A stretch of 37,337 bases of DNA, taken from contig QHYQ01000239.1 in the NCBI GenBank assembly GCA_003224175.1, forward strand, positions 1-37,337, given 5' to 3'. The DNA is from Acidobacteriota bacterium (lineage in GTDB: Bacteria > Acidobacteriota > Terriglobia > Acidiferrales > UBA7541). A model generated the notes under the pieces. It made no database searches and was not told where the DNA came from. It saw only the letters and a list, made by a program, of their open reading frames with translations. A program made the translations under genes and the position numbers. Numbering within the stretch: the first letter of the stretch is position 1; the number at the start of each line of letters is the position of its first letter. Positions 1 to 8,808 of the stretch are shown here, piece after piece.

Positions 1-1
1 C

Positions 2-946
2 ATTCGCGAAGCCGGTTCCACGGCCATTCAGGAGCTCGCGTTTACGCTGCGGGATGGCATTGAATACGTCGAGCGCGGCATCCAGCGGGGCCTGGCGGTG
101 GACGAGTTCGCGCCCCGGCTCTCTTTCTTTTTCAACGCACACAACGATTTCTTTGAAGAGATCGCCAAGTACCGCGCCGCCCGGCGCATCTGGCAGCAAG
201 AGATGCGCGAACGCTTTGGCGCGAAGAATCCCCGCTCCTGGGCGCTGCGCTTTCACGCGCAGACGGCGGGGTGTTCGCTTACGGCGCAACAGCCTTACAA
301 CAATGTGGTGCGCACAGCGATTCAGGCGCTTGCCGCCGTGATAGGCGGAACGCAATCGCTGCACACAAATTCCCTGGACGAAGCCTGGGCGCTCCCCACG
401 GAATTTGCCGCTACGCTGGCGCTGCGAACGCAGCAGATCATCGCGTACGAAAGCGGTGTCACGAATACGGCAGACCCACTGGGCGGATCGTATTTTGTAG
501 AGGCGCTAACGAACGAAGTCGAGCAAAGCGCCCGCGAATATATTCGCAAGATTGACGCGCTGGGCGGTATGGTCGCGGCGATCGAGCGTTCTTATCCGCA
601 GCGCGAAATTGCCGAGGCTTCGTACCAATATCAGCAGGCCGTGGACCGCAAAGAAAAGATCATCGTGGGTGTAAACGGCTACGTAAGCGAGGAAAAACCG
701 CTCGAAGTCCTGCAGATTGATGAGAGCGTCGCCCGGCGCCAAGAGCAGCGGCTCCGCCAATTGCGCCAGGAGCGCTCGGGCGAGGAGGTGCGGCGGCGGC
801 TTGATCGCCTCTTGCGGGCCGCCGAGGGCAAGGAAAACCTCATGCCGCACCTCTACGAAGCCGTCAAAGCCTACGCGACGCTGGGCGAAATCTGCGATGC
901 CCTGCGCACCGTCTTCGGAGCCTACGAGGAAGTCGCCATTACCTAG
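2..946 (+). CDS. mcmA1: methylmalonyl-CoA mutase, catalytic (large) subunit, 3' part
   Basis: This is the C-terminal part of the coenzyme-B12 dependent mutase that interconverts methylmalonyl-CoA and succinyl-CoA in the cytoplasm. The frame is open from base 2, so the start lies outside the window. The visible protein opens with [12 protein letters not shown] and continues through the conserved barrel segments [38 protein letters not shown] and [18 protein letters not shown], all typical of the family. It stops right after the catalytic domain and has no B12-binding domain; that domain is encoded 45 bp downstream as its own gene. This is the two-subunit arrangement known from archaea and several bacterial phyla. 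An isobutyryl-CoA or other acyl-CoA mutase cannot be excluded without the missing N-terminal substrate-binding residues. Confidence 0.93.
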   Translation: MREAGSTAIQELAFTLRDGIEYVERGIQRGLAVDEFAPRLSFFFNAHNDFFEEIAKYRAARRIWQQEMRERFGAKNPRSWALRFHAQTAGCSLTAQQPYNNVVRTAIQALAAVIGGTQSLHTNSLDEAWALPTEFAATLALRTQQIIAYESGVTNTADPLGGSYFVEALTNEVEQSAREYIRKIDALGGMVAAIERSYPQREIAEASYQYQQAVDRKEKIIVGVNGYVSEEKPLEVLQIDESVARRQEQRLRQLRQERSGEEVRRRLDRLLRAAEGKENLMPHLYEAVKAYATLGEICDALRTVFGAYEEVAIT

Positions 947-991
947 CAAGCGTTACTTACCAAATGGGCATTTGCAGTATTCTCTTGAGCC

Positions 992-1396
992 ATGTCCGAA
1001 CGGAAAATTCGCGTGCTGATTGCCAAGCCCGGCCTCGATGGCCACGATCGCGGCGCCAAAATCATTGCGCGCGCGCTGCGCGATTCCGGAATGGAAGTGA
1101 TTTATACAGGCTTGCGTCAAACCCCCGAAATGATCGCCTCCGCCGCGGAACAGGAAGACGTCGACGTGATCGGCCTCTCGATTCTTTCGGGCGCACACAA
1201 TACTCTCTGCCCGCAACTGATGGATCTGCTGCGGTCCAAGCACATGGATGACGTCACCGTGCTGGTCGGGGGGATTATTCCCGAAGCGGATATTGCAGGC
1301 CTAAAAAAGGCCGGCATCGCCGAGGTCTTTCTGCCCGGAACTTCAACACAGGAAATTGTGGACTTCGTGCGCAGTCATGTGCGCACGCGCGACTGA
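992..1396 (+). CDS. mcmA2: methylmalonyl-CoA mutase, B12-binding (small) subunit
   Basis: A 134-residue free-standing cobalamin-binding domain that partners the large subunit encoded just upstream. The three hallmarks of the domain are present: the base-off DxHxxG motif (D16, H18, G21), with H18 the expected lower cobalt ligand; an SxL motif (S63-L65); and the GG pair at about residues 93-94. Length matches the roughly 130-140 residues of stand-alone mutase small subunits. The ATG has only a weak Shine-Dalgarno sequence, so translation may depend on the upstream gene. Because it directly follows a mutase large subunit, a methyltransferase corrinoid protein is unlikely. Confidence 0.93.
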   Translation: MSERKIRVLIAKPGLDGHDRGAKIIARALRDSGMEVIYTGLRQTPEMIASAAEQEDVDVIGLSILSGAHNTLCPQLMDLLRSKHMDDVTVLVGGIIPEADIAGLKKAGIAEVFLPGTSTQEIVDFVRSHVRTRD

Positions 1397-1438
1397 ACGA
1401 TGGCCCCGGAGCATCCCTTTCGGCTACCCTGAGAATAT

Positions 1439-3112
1439 ATGAGCACGCTTCTCGAAACCCGCATTCGCCGCAACTCGCCCGACTTCGAACAAAACACGCG
1501 CCGCATGGTGGACTTGCTTACGGAAATCAAAAACGAGGAGGCGCGCCTACAAGAGAGCGGAGGTGCAAAAGCCGTCGAGGCGCAGCACAAAAAAGGCCGG
1601 CTTACGGCGCGCGAACGCATCTCCCGGCTGATTGACCCTAAAACAAACTTCTTTGAGCTCGGTATTTATGCCGCCTACGAAATGTATCAGGAATGGGGCG
1701 GCGCTCCGGCGGCGGGCACGATTACAGGCCTGGCCCGCGTCGCGGGCCGTCTGGTGATGATTATCGCGAACGACGCGACCGTAAAAGCGGGCGCATTTTT
1801 CCCGATGACCGCCAAGAAAGTGATCCGCGCGCAAAATATCGCCATCGAAAACCACATCCCGACCATCTACCTGGTCGATTCCGCGGGTGTTTTTCTGCCG
1901 CTGCAGGAAGATGTTTTCCCCGATACCGACGACTTCGGCCGCGTCTTCCGCAACAACGCCGTAATGAGCGCCATGGGCATTCCGCAGATCACGGCCATCA
2001 TGGGCATGTGCGTGGCCGGCGGCGCTTATCTGCCGGTGATGTGCGATCACATTCTGATGACCGAGGGCTCGGGGCTTTTTCTCGCCGGACCGGCGCTGGT
2101 GCAGGCGGCCATCGGGCAGCGGGTTTCGGCAGAAGAACTGGGTGGCGCGAAGATGCACGCCCAGGTAAGCGGGACGGTGGATTTTCGTGAACCCGACGAT
2201 GCCGCCTGCCTCGAACGCGTTCGCACGCTCGTGAGCATGGCAGGCCATCCTCACGAGGCGCGCTTCGATCATATTGCGCCCAAACCGCCGTCCTATCCGG
2301 CCGATGAGATTTACGGGATTTTTTCTTCCGATCCGGCGCGGCAATACGACATGCGCGAGATCATCGCGCGAATCGTGGATGGCAGCGGCTTTGAGGAATA
2401 TCGCGCGGAATACGGCCAGACTGTGCTCTGCGGGTACGCGCGCATCGGCGGATGGGCCGTGGGCATCGTCGCCAATCAAAAGATGCAGGTTCCCACCATC
2501 GATCCTGGCACGGGCCAGCGCCGGATCGAATTTGGCGGCGTGATCTACACGGAATCGGCGGAGAAGGCCGCGCGATTCATTCTCGATTGCAATCAGAATT
2601 TGGTGCCGCTCATTTTTCTGCACGACGTCAATGGATTCATGGTGGGCAAGGAAGCGGAGTGGAGCGGCATCATTCGCGCCGGAGCGAAGATGGTCAATGC
2701 CGTGGCCAACAGCGTGGTGCCAAAAGTCAGCGTCATTCTCGGCGGCAGTTTCGGCGCGGGCCACTACGCCATGTGCGGCAAGGCTTACGATCCGCGCTTT
2801 ATTTTTGCCTGGCCAACCGCACGCTACGCGGTGATGAGCGGCGATTCGGCGGCCGGCACACTGGTCGAAATCAAAGTGAAACAACTACAGCGCGAGGGCA
2901 AACAACTCTCAGCCAAAGAACTCGAGGAGTTGCGCGAATCGGTGCGCGCGAGCTACGAGCATCAGACCGATCCACGTTATGCGGCCGCAAGACTTTGGGT
3001 GGACGCCATTTTGGATCCCGCGCACACCCGCGAAGCGCTGATCTGGACGCTGGACGCCGCCGCGTTGAATCCCGACGTACCAGAATTCAAGACCGGCGTT
3101 TTACAAACATGA
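1439..3112 (+). CDS. mccB: acyl-CoA carboxylase carboxyltransferase (beta) subunit, methylcrotonyl-CoA type
   Basis: This 557-residue protein is the carboxyltransferase subunit of a biotin-dependent acyl-CoA carboxylase; it moves the carboxyl group from carboxybiotin to the acyl-CoA. Both crotonase-fold halves are visible. The N-half carries YLVDSAGVFLPLQEDVFPD and CVAGGAYLPVM; the C-half carries GGSFGAGHYAMCGKAYDPRF followed by FAWPTARYAVMSG. The GAGHYAMCGKAY stretch and the VFPD segment resemble methylcrotonyl-CoA carboxylase more than propionyl-CoA carboxylase. The HMG-CoA lyase and hydratase genes downstream support the leucine pathway. Proximity to the mutase keeps propionyl-CoA carboxylase as the alternative. 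No biotin carboxylase subunit lies in the window, so it must be encoded elsewhere. Confidence 0.9.
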   Translation: MSTLLETRIRRNSPDFEQNTRRMVDLLTEIKNEEARLQESGGAKAVEAQHKKGRLTARERISRLIDPKTNFFELGIYAAYEMYQEWGGAPAAGTITGLARVAGRLVMIIANDATVKAGAFFPMTAKKVIRAQNIAIENHIPTIYLVDSAGVFLPLQEDVFPDTDDFGRVFRNNAVMSAMGIPQITAIMGMCVAGGAYLPVMCDHILMTEGSGLFLAGPALVQAAIGQRVSAEELGGAKMHAQVSGTVDFREPDDAACLERVRTLVSMAGHPHEARFDHIAPKPPSYPADEIYGIFSSDPARQYDMREIIARIVDGSGFEEYRAEYGQTVLCGYARIGGWAVGIVANQKMQVPTIDPGTGQRRIEFGGVIYTESAEKAARFILDCNQNLVPLIFLHDVNGFMVGKEAEWSGIIRAGAKMVNAVANSVVPKVSVILGGSFGAGHYAMCGKAYDPRFIFAWPTARYAVMSGDSAAGTLVEIKVKQLQREGKQLSAKELEELRESVRASYEHQTDPRYAAARLWVDAILDPAHTREALIWTLDAAALNPDVPEFKTGVLQT

Positions 3113-3130
3113 GGCGATCGGCGCACCGTG

Positions 3131-4027
3131 ATGAACCCTAGCTCCGCGGACTCCGTCAAGATCGTCGAATGTCCACGGGACGCGTGGCAGGGCTTGCCGC
3201 AAGTGATCCCGACGGACGTCAAGGCGGCGCATTTTCGTGCGCTCGTTGCCGCGGGATTCCGACATATCGATGCGGTGAGTTTCGTTTCGCCGCAGCACGT
3301 TCGCCAGATGGCCGATAGCGAAGCGGTGCTGGAGGCATTCTTTGGTTCCCTGCCCTCCGGGATGGAAGGTCCGGAGATCATCGGCATCGTGGTAAACGAA
3401 AAAGGACTGGAACGCGCTCTGGCCGTCCCGGGCGTGACCACCCTCGGGTATCCGTATTCCATCTCCGCTTACTTTCGCCGCGCTAATGCCAATATGTCCC
3501 GGGCGGAATCGCGCGCGCTGGTGGAAAAGCTGAAAAAGGCTACGAAGTCAGCCGGGCGCGGCCTGGTCGTGTATATCTCGATGGCTTTTGGCAACCCCTA
3601 CGAGGAGCCCTGGGGACCGGAAATTGTCGAGGACGCGCTTGTCTGGCTGAAGGACATCGGCGTGCGCACGATTTCCCTGGCGGATACCGTGGGAACCGCA
3701 ACGCCTGAAGCTGTGGGCAAGCTTTATAGCGCCGTGAAAGATTGCGTCGCCGGAATCGAATTGGGCGTGCATCTGCACAGCCGGCCGGAAGCAATAGCGG
3801 AAAAGGCGATGGCCGCCTACAATGCCGGGTGCCGCCGGTTCGATTCGGCGCTCACCGGCCTCGGCGGCTGCCCCTTTGCCGGGGACGAATTGGTGGGCAA
3901 TATCGCCACGGAGACGGTCGTACGCACCCTGAACGAGCATGGGATTGATACCGGCCTCGAGCTTTCCGCGCTTAAGCCCGCGCTGGCGCACGCCGCGGAA
4001 ATCCGCGATCGTTACGCGCACGCCTGA
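3131..4027 (+). CDS. mvaB: hydroxymethylglutaryl-CoA lyase
   Basis: Likely cleaves HMG-CoA to acetyl-CoA and acetoacetate, the last step of leucine breakdown. It is a TIM-barrel enzyme of the HMGL/LeuA superfamily, 298 residues. It has the N-terminal ECPRDAW segment with the Arg-Asp pair (R16, D17), the metal-binding HxH (H214, H216) and the family signature around TGLGGCPFAGDE containing the catalytic cysteine (C247). The HxH is followed by Ser-Arg, where the superfamily normally has Asp-Thr. ATG at 3131 was chosen over the adjacent GTG at 3128; neither has a clear ribosome site. The gene lies 18 bp after the carboxylase and 6 bp before the hydratase, so it is probably co-transcribed. A related lyase acting on another 3-hydroxy-3-methyl acyl-CoA is possible. 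Confidence 0.9.
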   Translation: MNPSSADSVKIVECPRDAWQGLPQVIPTDVKAAHFRALVAAGFRHIDAVSFVSPQHVRQMADSEAVLEAFFGSLPSGMEGPEIIGIVVNEKGLERALAVPGVTTLGYPYSISAYFRRANANMSRAESRALVEKLKKATKSAGRGLVVYISMAFGNPYEEPWGPEIVEDALVWLKDIGVRTISLADTVGTATPEAVGKLYSAVKDCVAGIELGVHLHSRPEAIAEKAMAAYNAGCRRFDSALTGLGGCPFAGDELVGNIATETVVRTLNEHGIDTGLELSALKPALAHAAEIRDRYAHA

Positions 4028-4033
4028 GCAGCA

Positions 4034-4828
4034 ATGCCCTCCGATACCACGATAAAAGTTTATAGCGACGCCACGCTGGCGCTGATCACCCTCAATCGGC
4101 CGGAAAAACGCAACGCCATTTCGGCGACGATGATCGCCGAACTGCTGGCCGCACTGAAAGACGTGGAAACTGGCAGCGAGCGAGTTGCCATCATCACGGG
4201 AGCGGGTAAAGCCTTTTGCGCGGGCATGGATCTCGACGCTTTGAAGTCCCTGGCCACACAGTCCCCAGAACAGAACTTAGCGGACGCGCGAAGGACGGCC
4301 GGATTTTTTCGTCGACTTTGGAGCTTTCCCAAACCCTTGATTGCAGCCGTCAATGGCGCGGCGCTGGCGGGAGGTTGTGGCATCGCGACGCTTTGCGATT
4401 TCACGCTGGCCGCTCCGGAAGCCAAATTCGGGTATACGGAAGTGCGCGTGGGATTCATGCCGGCGCTGGTATCCATGTTTCTGGAAAGGCAAGTGGGAGA
4501 AAAATTGGCGCGCGATCTCTTTCTTACGGGCCGAATTCTCGATGCTGCCGAAGCCAAAGCGATCGGGCTTGTCACCAGAGTCGTGCCGGCGGAGCAGCTC
4601 CTGAGCTCCGCGCGCGAGCTCGCCGGCACATTGATTGCCAATAGTCCGGGAAGCGTCATGGCCACCAAGCGCCTGCTCGTGCGGGCCAGCGAGGCGGAAA
4701 TCGACCGCCGCATCGACATGGCCGTGGCCGAAAGCGTGGCTATCCGATCGACTCCCGATTTCCGCGAAGGGCTGGAGGCGTTCCTGGAGAAACGCGAACC
4801 GCGCTGGTCCGGCCGGCCAAAGAGATGA
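4034..4828 (+). CDS. enoyl-CoA hydratase/isomerase family protein, possibly methylglutaconyl-CoA hydratase
   Basis: A crotonase-superfamily enzyme of 264 residues, the usual length. The LNRPEKRNAIS start, the oxyanion-hole segments AFCAGMDLDAL (about 60-70) and GAALAGGCGIA (about 108-118) and the CoA-binding core are all intact. The first catalytic Glu (E136 in TEVRVGF) is kept, while the place of the second Glu is taken by Asp (D161). Lying between HMG-CoA lyase and a thioesterase and downstream of a methylcrotonyl-type carboxylase, it is the natural candidate for methylglutaconyl-CoA hydratase, which would complete leucine degradation. That specificity is inference; other short enoyl-CoA substrates are possible. 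Its stop overlaps the next start in an ATGA arrangement. Confidence 0.9.
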   Translation: MPSDTTIKVYSDATLALITLNRPEKRNAISATMIAELLAALKDVETGSERVAIITGAGKAFCAGMDLDALKSLATQSPEQNLADARRTAGFFRRLWSFPKPLIAAVNGAALAGGCGIATLCDFTLAAPEAKFGYTEVRVGFMPALVSMFLERQVGEKLARDLFLTGRILDAAEAKAIGLVTRVVPAEQLLSSARELAGTLIANSPGSVMATKRLLVRASEAEIDRRIDMAVAESVAIRSTPDFREGLEAFLEKREPRWSGRPKR

Positions 4829-5274
4829 GTGAATTTTCCGAAACGCTGGCGCGCGTGCGCTACAAGGACACCGACCAGATGGGCATGGTCTATTACGGCA
4901 ACTACTTCACATTTTTCGAGATCGGGCGCGTCGAGTACATGCGCGAGCGAGGTATCGCTTACAAACAAATGGAGCGGGAGGACGACAGTTACATCGTCGT
5001 CACCGAAGCAAGCTGCCGCTATCTTCGGCCGGCGCGGTACGACGACCTGCTCCGAATCAGGACGCGGGTGAGCGAATCGCGCCGCCGCAGCATTCGCTTT
5101 GCTTATGAGATTCTGCGCCACGACAGCGGTGAAGTGCTGGCCAGTGGCGAAACCGTTCACGTCATCTGCAATCGCGAAGGCCGGCCGAAATCGCTACCGG
5201 AGAAATACCGCCCGTTGTTCCCGTTGAACGCAGAAAGTAAACATACGAGAGATCCTTCCCTGCGCTCAAGATGA
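4825..5274 (+). CDS. acyl-CoA thioesterase, YbgC/4-hydroxybenzoyl-CoA type (hotdog fold)
   Basis: A 149-residue hotdog-fold thioesterase that would hydrolyse an acyl-CoA to the free acid. The family motif is clear: VRYKDTDQMGMVYYGNY, with D17 at the position of the catalytic aspartate, followed by the helix residues FFEIGRVEYMRERG. It overlaps the hydratase stop by four bases, implying translational coupling and a role in the same acyl-CoA pathway, perhaps freeing CoA from stalled intermediates. The acyl chain preferred cannot be read from the sequence. It is the last gene of the operon; the next gene is convergent, 17 bp away. Confidence 0.88.
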   Translation: MSEFSETLARVRYKDTDQMGMVYYGNYFTFFEIGRVEYMRERGIAYKQMEREDDSYIVVTEASCRYLRPARYDDLLRIRTRVSESRRRSIRFAYEILRHDSGEVLASGETVHVICNREGRPKSLPEKYRPLFPLNAESKHTRDPSLRSR

Positions 5275-5291
5275 CACTGCCAAGAAGCTGC

Positions 5292-6329
5292 TCATGCGAG
5301 ATTCCGAAACAGGAATGAACCCATCCTCAGGGCGGCTGCGTAGCTGAAAGGCGCCCGTTCGAGCGAGTAGTGGCCGCATGGCAGCAGCAGAACATCGCTT
5401 TCCATGCCCGTCTTCCGCACTTCGCGAATGATCTCGTCGGAAAATTCGGGTAAGAACGTGGGATCATAGCGCGCGCTCACCATGAGCATTTTCTGCCTGC
5501 TTCGCTGCATTCGAGAGACATAGGGAAAAGGACTGATGGGCGACCAGAAGCGCCGCAATTCGTCCGCAGAGACGCTGGCGCGCAAGCTTTCCCAGACATG
5601 CGCCGTATTCATGCCGGTGCGCACCACGTCTGCGAAATATGTGGAGACGTGAAGGAAGACTCCAGCGCGAACCAGTGGTTCATGCGCCATAGTAATGAAT
5701 CCGACCGCCGAACCGATACTCGTGCCCACCAGACCTAATTTCCCGTAGCCCTGACCGGCGAGCCATTGCAGGCATCTGCGCACGTCCAGAACGGCCTGCC
5801 GGTTGGCTTCGAGTGTGAGGCCGATATTGGGCCCGACGAGATGGTCGGCGCGCTCGTGGCCCGGAATCATGCGGCGGTCGTGATAAGGCATAGAGAGGCG
5901 GAGCGCGGTAATTCCCCAGCGATTGAGCCATAGGCAAATTTTCACCTGTACGTCCCACGTGGCGTTCCATTGCGGCAGCACAACAACCGCCGGGCCAGAC
6001 TTACTCGCCGCAAAAAGACGCGCGTGGACACGATTATTCTCCGGCCAGCGCGAGGTTACGGCGCTGCTGAAGGTGAGGACGCGATCGCCGCGCGCGCCGT
6101 TTTCGGAAGCGCGCAAGGCGTAGTCAGCCGCCGGGTTTGTTTCGAACCATTCCTCGCTATGTGCCAGCGTGCGCGCGATCCAATCGTTCAGAAACGTGCG
6201 GGGTTCGGGACCATTCACGTTCCTGCCAATGTGCTCGAGCCCCCAATCGAATGGGCGCACACGGCGATTATCGTCTGCCGTCCAGCGACGATGCTCGTAT
6301 CGGCGGATCCTCTGCTCGAGCCAGGACAT
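5292..6329 (-). CDS. alpha/beta hydrolase, ABHD18-like
   Basis: A 345-residue protein with a complete hydrolase triad in family order: nucleophile S204 in VGTSIGSAVG, acid D289 in SARYDPTFLPE and base H320 in LPCGHYSLERAPF. The order and the flanking segments VVVLPQWNATWD and LSMPYHDRRM resemble the ABHD18 (DUF2048) branch of the superfamily. This family assignment is from memory of the motif pattern and is moderate. No signal peptide or membrane segment is visible, so it is probably cytoplasmic. The substrate is unknown, though esters or lipids are usual for the fold. GAGG lies only two bases before the ATG. It is convergent with the acyl-CoA operon and monocistronic. Confidence 0.82.
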   Translation of the reverse strand: MSWLEQRIRRYEHRRWTADDNRRVRPFDWGLEHIGRNVNGPEPRTFLNDWIARTLAHSEEWFETNPAADYALRASENGARGDRVLTFSSAVTSRWPENNRVHARLFAASKSGPAVVVLPQWNATWDVQVKICLWLNRWGITALRLSMPYHDRRMIPGHERADHLVGPNIGLTLEANRQAVLDVRRCLQWLAGQGYGKLGLVGTSIGSAVGFITMAHEPLVRAGVFLHVSTYFADVVRTGMNTAHVWESLRASVSADELRRFWSPISPFPYVSRMQRSRQKMLMVSARYDPTFLPEFSDEIIREVRKTGMESDVLLLPCGHYSLERAPFSYAAALRMGSFLFRNLA

Positions 6330-6465
6330 TTCCTCAAATTATCGCATTCTCGCGCTGATGCGGAGGCGCTCTTCATTCACCCTTCGGTTAGGGATCAAGC
6401 AACAGCGCAGCGCAGCCGGATTGAGCAAGCGAGAGGGTTATGGCAGAGTGAGCTGGAGTTCATCG

Positions 6466-6493
6466 TTGAAAGTTAAGAGTTGAAAGTTGAAAG
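6466..6493. repeat. heptanucleotide tandem repeat, 4 units
   Basis: Four contiguous 7-base units read TTGAAAG, TTAAGAG, TTGAAAG, TTGAAAG; three are identical and the second differs at two positions. The array lies in the 204-bp spacer between the hydrolase start (minus strand) and the prepilin peptidase start (plus strand), about 40 bp before the latter. No gene was found in that spacer. Confidence 0.6.
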
Positions 6494-6533
6494 AGGTTAG
6501 ACTCTCGACTGCGAACTCAAACCTGATTCTCGC

Positions 6534-7361
6534 ATGATCGCCTTCATTATATTCGTCTTCGGTCTGATCATCGGCAGCTTTCTGAACGTCTGCATTCTTC
6601 GCATACCCGTTGCGGAATCGGTGGTTTTGCCGCCCTCCCATTGCCCATCGTGCGGAACGCCGATCAAACCTTACGACAACATCCCGGTGGTGAGCTGGCT
6701 CCTGCTTGCCGGCCGCTGCCGCAAATGCGAGGCGCGCATCTCCGCGATGTATCCAATGGTGGAATTGGCAACAGGACTCCTCTTCCTGGCCTGCTATTTC
6801 GTTTTTGGATTCAGGCCTGAAGCGCTGAAATGGGCGATTTTCGCCGCGCTGCTTATCGTGCTGACGATCACAGACCTGCGCGAGCGCATTTTGCCTGATA
6901 AAGTGAATTTCGCGGGCCTGGGCCTAGGATTGCTGTTGAGCCTTTTCACGCGGCCCGTGGACGGCACGGCACTGTGGCTGGCCAATCATCTTTTTGCGTA
7001 CCCTCCGCCGGAAGCAGCGCTCTCGTTCGGCGATGCGCTGATCGGCGCAGGCGCGGCAAGCGGGCTGCTGTGGCTTGTGGCAGAAGGCTATTTTCGAGCC
7101 CGCGGCCGCGAGGGCATGGGCCTCGGCGATGTCAAGATGATGGCCATGGCCGGCGCATTTTTGGGCCTACAACGCGGCCTGCTCACGATCCTGCTGGGAT
7201 CTCTGCTGGGCAGCATTATTGGCATCGCAGTGATTGCCATCGGCCGCAAGGGGCGGGATTTTGAGCTGCCGTTTGGAACCTTTCTGGGAGCCGGAGCGAT
7301 CCTGGTAATGTTCTTCGGCTCGCCGGCCCTCGATTGGTACCGGGCGTTCGCACATGTGTGA
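6534..7361 (+). CDS. pilD: prepilin peptidase (type IV leader peptidase, A24 family)
   Basis: An integral inner-membrane aspartic protease that removes the leader of type IV prepilins and pseudopilins and usually N-methylates the new N-terminus. The 275-residue protein has the whole family layout: an N-terminal membrane helix, the cytoplasmic loop with two zinc-binding CxxC pairs (C37/C40 and C62/C65), the first catalytic Asp in ITDLRERILPD (D114) and the second in GMGLGDVKMM (D199), then further hydrophobic helices. The cysteine loop marks the bifunctional PilD class rather than the shorter TadV class. It overlaps the next gene, a sensor kinase, by 8 bases, so the two are likely co-translated. 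No strong ribosome site precedes the ATG. Confidence 0.95.
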   Translation: MIAFIIFVFGLIIGSFLNVCILRIPVAESVVLPPSHCPSCGTPIKPYDNIPVVSWLLLAGRCRKCEARISAMYPMVELATGLLFLACYFVFGFRPEALKWAIFAALLIVLTITDLRERILPDKVNFAGLGLGLLLSLFTRPVDGTALWLANHLFAYPPPEAALSFGDALIGAGAASGLLWLVAEGYFRARGREGMGLGDVKMMAMAGAFLGLQRGLLTILLGSLLGSIIGIAVIAIGRKGRDFELPFGTFLGAGAILVMFFGSPALDWYRAFAHV

Positions 7362-8760
7362 TCCGGCCAGAATACTGCTGACGGGATTGTGTCTGGCATT
7401 TCTGCAGTCGCCGTCACTGCCCTTCGGCTGGGCAGCTGCAGTGGTGACGCTCGTGCTGTTTATCTTAGGCGCGGCAGCGCTGCTTCTTTTTTTAATGCGC
7501 CGCACACTGGGCGGGCGAGAATCCCGGGAGACGGGCGATCCCTCGCTGCCCAAGCCTTCGCTGGATAACCCCTCAGCCTTCATGGCCGCGTCTATGCAGG
7601 CCGTGATTCAGAAACTTCGAGAACAGGAAAAAGAACTCGCGGCATTGCATCGCCGCGATCGGGAACGTGCCCAGCAGACTGAGCGCCTGAGCGAAGCAGT
7701 CACGCGCAATATGCCAGCGGGACTCCTGCTGATCAGCGCCACCGGGTTAGTTACCAGCGCAAATCCCGCCGCGGAAGCGGCCCTCGACGTGCACGCCCTG
7801 GCCTATCGCCGTTACGCCGAGGTAATAGGAAAAGAATCGCCTTTATCAAATCTCCTGGCCACGTGCTTGAGCGAGGGCCGCACCTTTCGGCGCGAGGAGG
7901 TCGAGTACACAACTCCGAAAGGCGAATTGCGCCAGCTTGGAGTGACCATCTCTCCTATTCTGGGCAAGTCCGCGCAGGTTACCGGTGCGCTGTGCTTGCT
8001 CAGCGATCTTACCGAACTGGCGGCGCTGCAGCGCCAGGTACAGGTCAAAGAAAGCCTGGCCGCCTTGGGTGAACTTTCCGCGGGCATTGCGCATGAGTTC
8101 AAGAATGCGCTGGCAACGATTTCCGGTTATGCACAGATGATACGCCGGGAGTCCGAGGGCGAAACGGCGGAGAATGCCCAGCTCATCTTGGATCAAACGC
8201 GGGCTCTGACCCACGTGGTAACCGAATTCCTGAAGTTTGCGCGGCCCCTCGACCTCTCGACAGAAGAGGTTCCGCTGCGCTCATTAGTCGATCGCGTCAT
8301 TACGGAAATACAAGAGGCCATCCCGCAGGTGGCTATTTCGTCGGGAGGCGCATTCGAGAGCCTCGCCGGAGACGAAGGGCTGTTGCGCCAGGCGCTGCTG
8401 AATCTGACTCGCAATGCTGCCGAGGCCGCAGTGGGACAGCCATTTGGCGGACGTGTGGATGTTCACGGAGCCATCGAACATATGCCCAGCGGTGACTTGC
8501 AGCGCATCAGCATCACGGATAATGGACCAGGCATCGCCGCAGATGATATCTCCAGGATTTTTGTACCCTTTTACACCACGAAGACAAACGGCACAGGACT
8601 GGGCCTCGCGATCGTACAAAAGATCGTCGTGCAACACGGAGGCTCGGTCGAAGTCCGTAACCAACCACAGGGAGGGGCCGAGTTTATCGTCTCGCTGCCA
8701 CTTAGCAGACAGGACACGGTTGCGGGCGGGGCGGTTGATTCCCGAGCGGCCGGTCTCTAG
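7354..8760 (+). CDS. membrane sensor histidine kinase, NtrB/PilS-like
   Basis: A 468-residue two-component kinase. Residues 8-48 hold two hydrophobic membrane segments, followed by a short coiled coil (about 80-115), a PAS-like sensor region (about 110-225), the dimerisation/phosphoacceptor domain with the H box LSAGIAHEFKNALATI (H247), and the ATPase domain with N box (LLNLTRNAAEAA, about 348-359), G1 (DNGPGIA, 389-395) and G2 (GTGLGLAI). The H box and PAS arrangement are those of the NtrB/PilS group, which pairs with sigma-54 activators. The fitting partner is encoded at 9620-11098. The start overlaps the prepilin peptidase stop. The signal sensed is unknown; a pilin-level sensor like PilS is suggested only by context. 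Confidence 0.9.
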   Translation: MCDPARILLTGLCLAFLQSPSLPFGWAAAVVTLVLFILGAAALLLFLMRRTLGGRESRETGDPSLPKPSLDNPSAFMAASMQAVIQKLREQEKELAALHRRDRERAQQTERLSEAVTRNMPAGLLLISATGLVTSANPAAEAALDVHALAYRRYAEVIGKESPLSNLLATCLSEGRTFRREEVEYTTPKGELRQLGVTISPILGKSAQVTGALCLLSDLTELAALQRQVQVKESLAALGELSAGIAHEFKNALATISGYAQMIRRESEGETAENAQLILDQTRALTHVVTEFLKFARPLDLSTEEVPLRSLVDRVITEIQEAIPQVAISSGGAFESLAGDEGLLRQALLNLTRNAAEAAVGQPFGGRVDVHGAIEHMPSGDLQRISITDNGPGIAADDISRIFVPFYTTKTNGTGLGLAIVQKIVVQHGGSVEVRNQPQGGAEFIVSLPLSRQDTVAGGAVDSRAAGL

Positions 8761-8808
8761 ACTTTGAGTAGTTTTAGTACTCAGCCAGGACTGAAAGGTG
8801 GCCCAGTC

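Noticed and set aside
1547-2884. Long open frame on the minus strand opposite the carboxylase gene
   Set aside because: It is a shadow of a GC-rich coding gene; its translation is rich in His, Arg and Ala with no recognisable domain, while the plus-strand frame is a clear carboxyltransferase.
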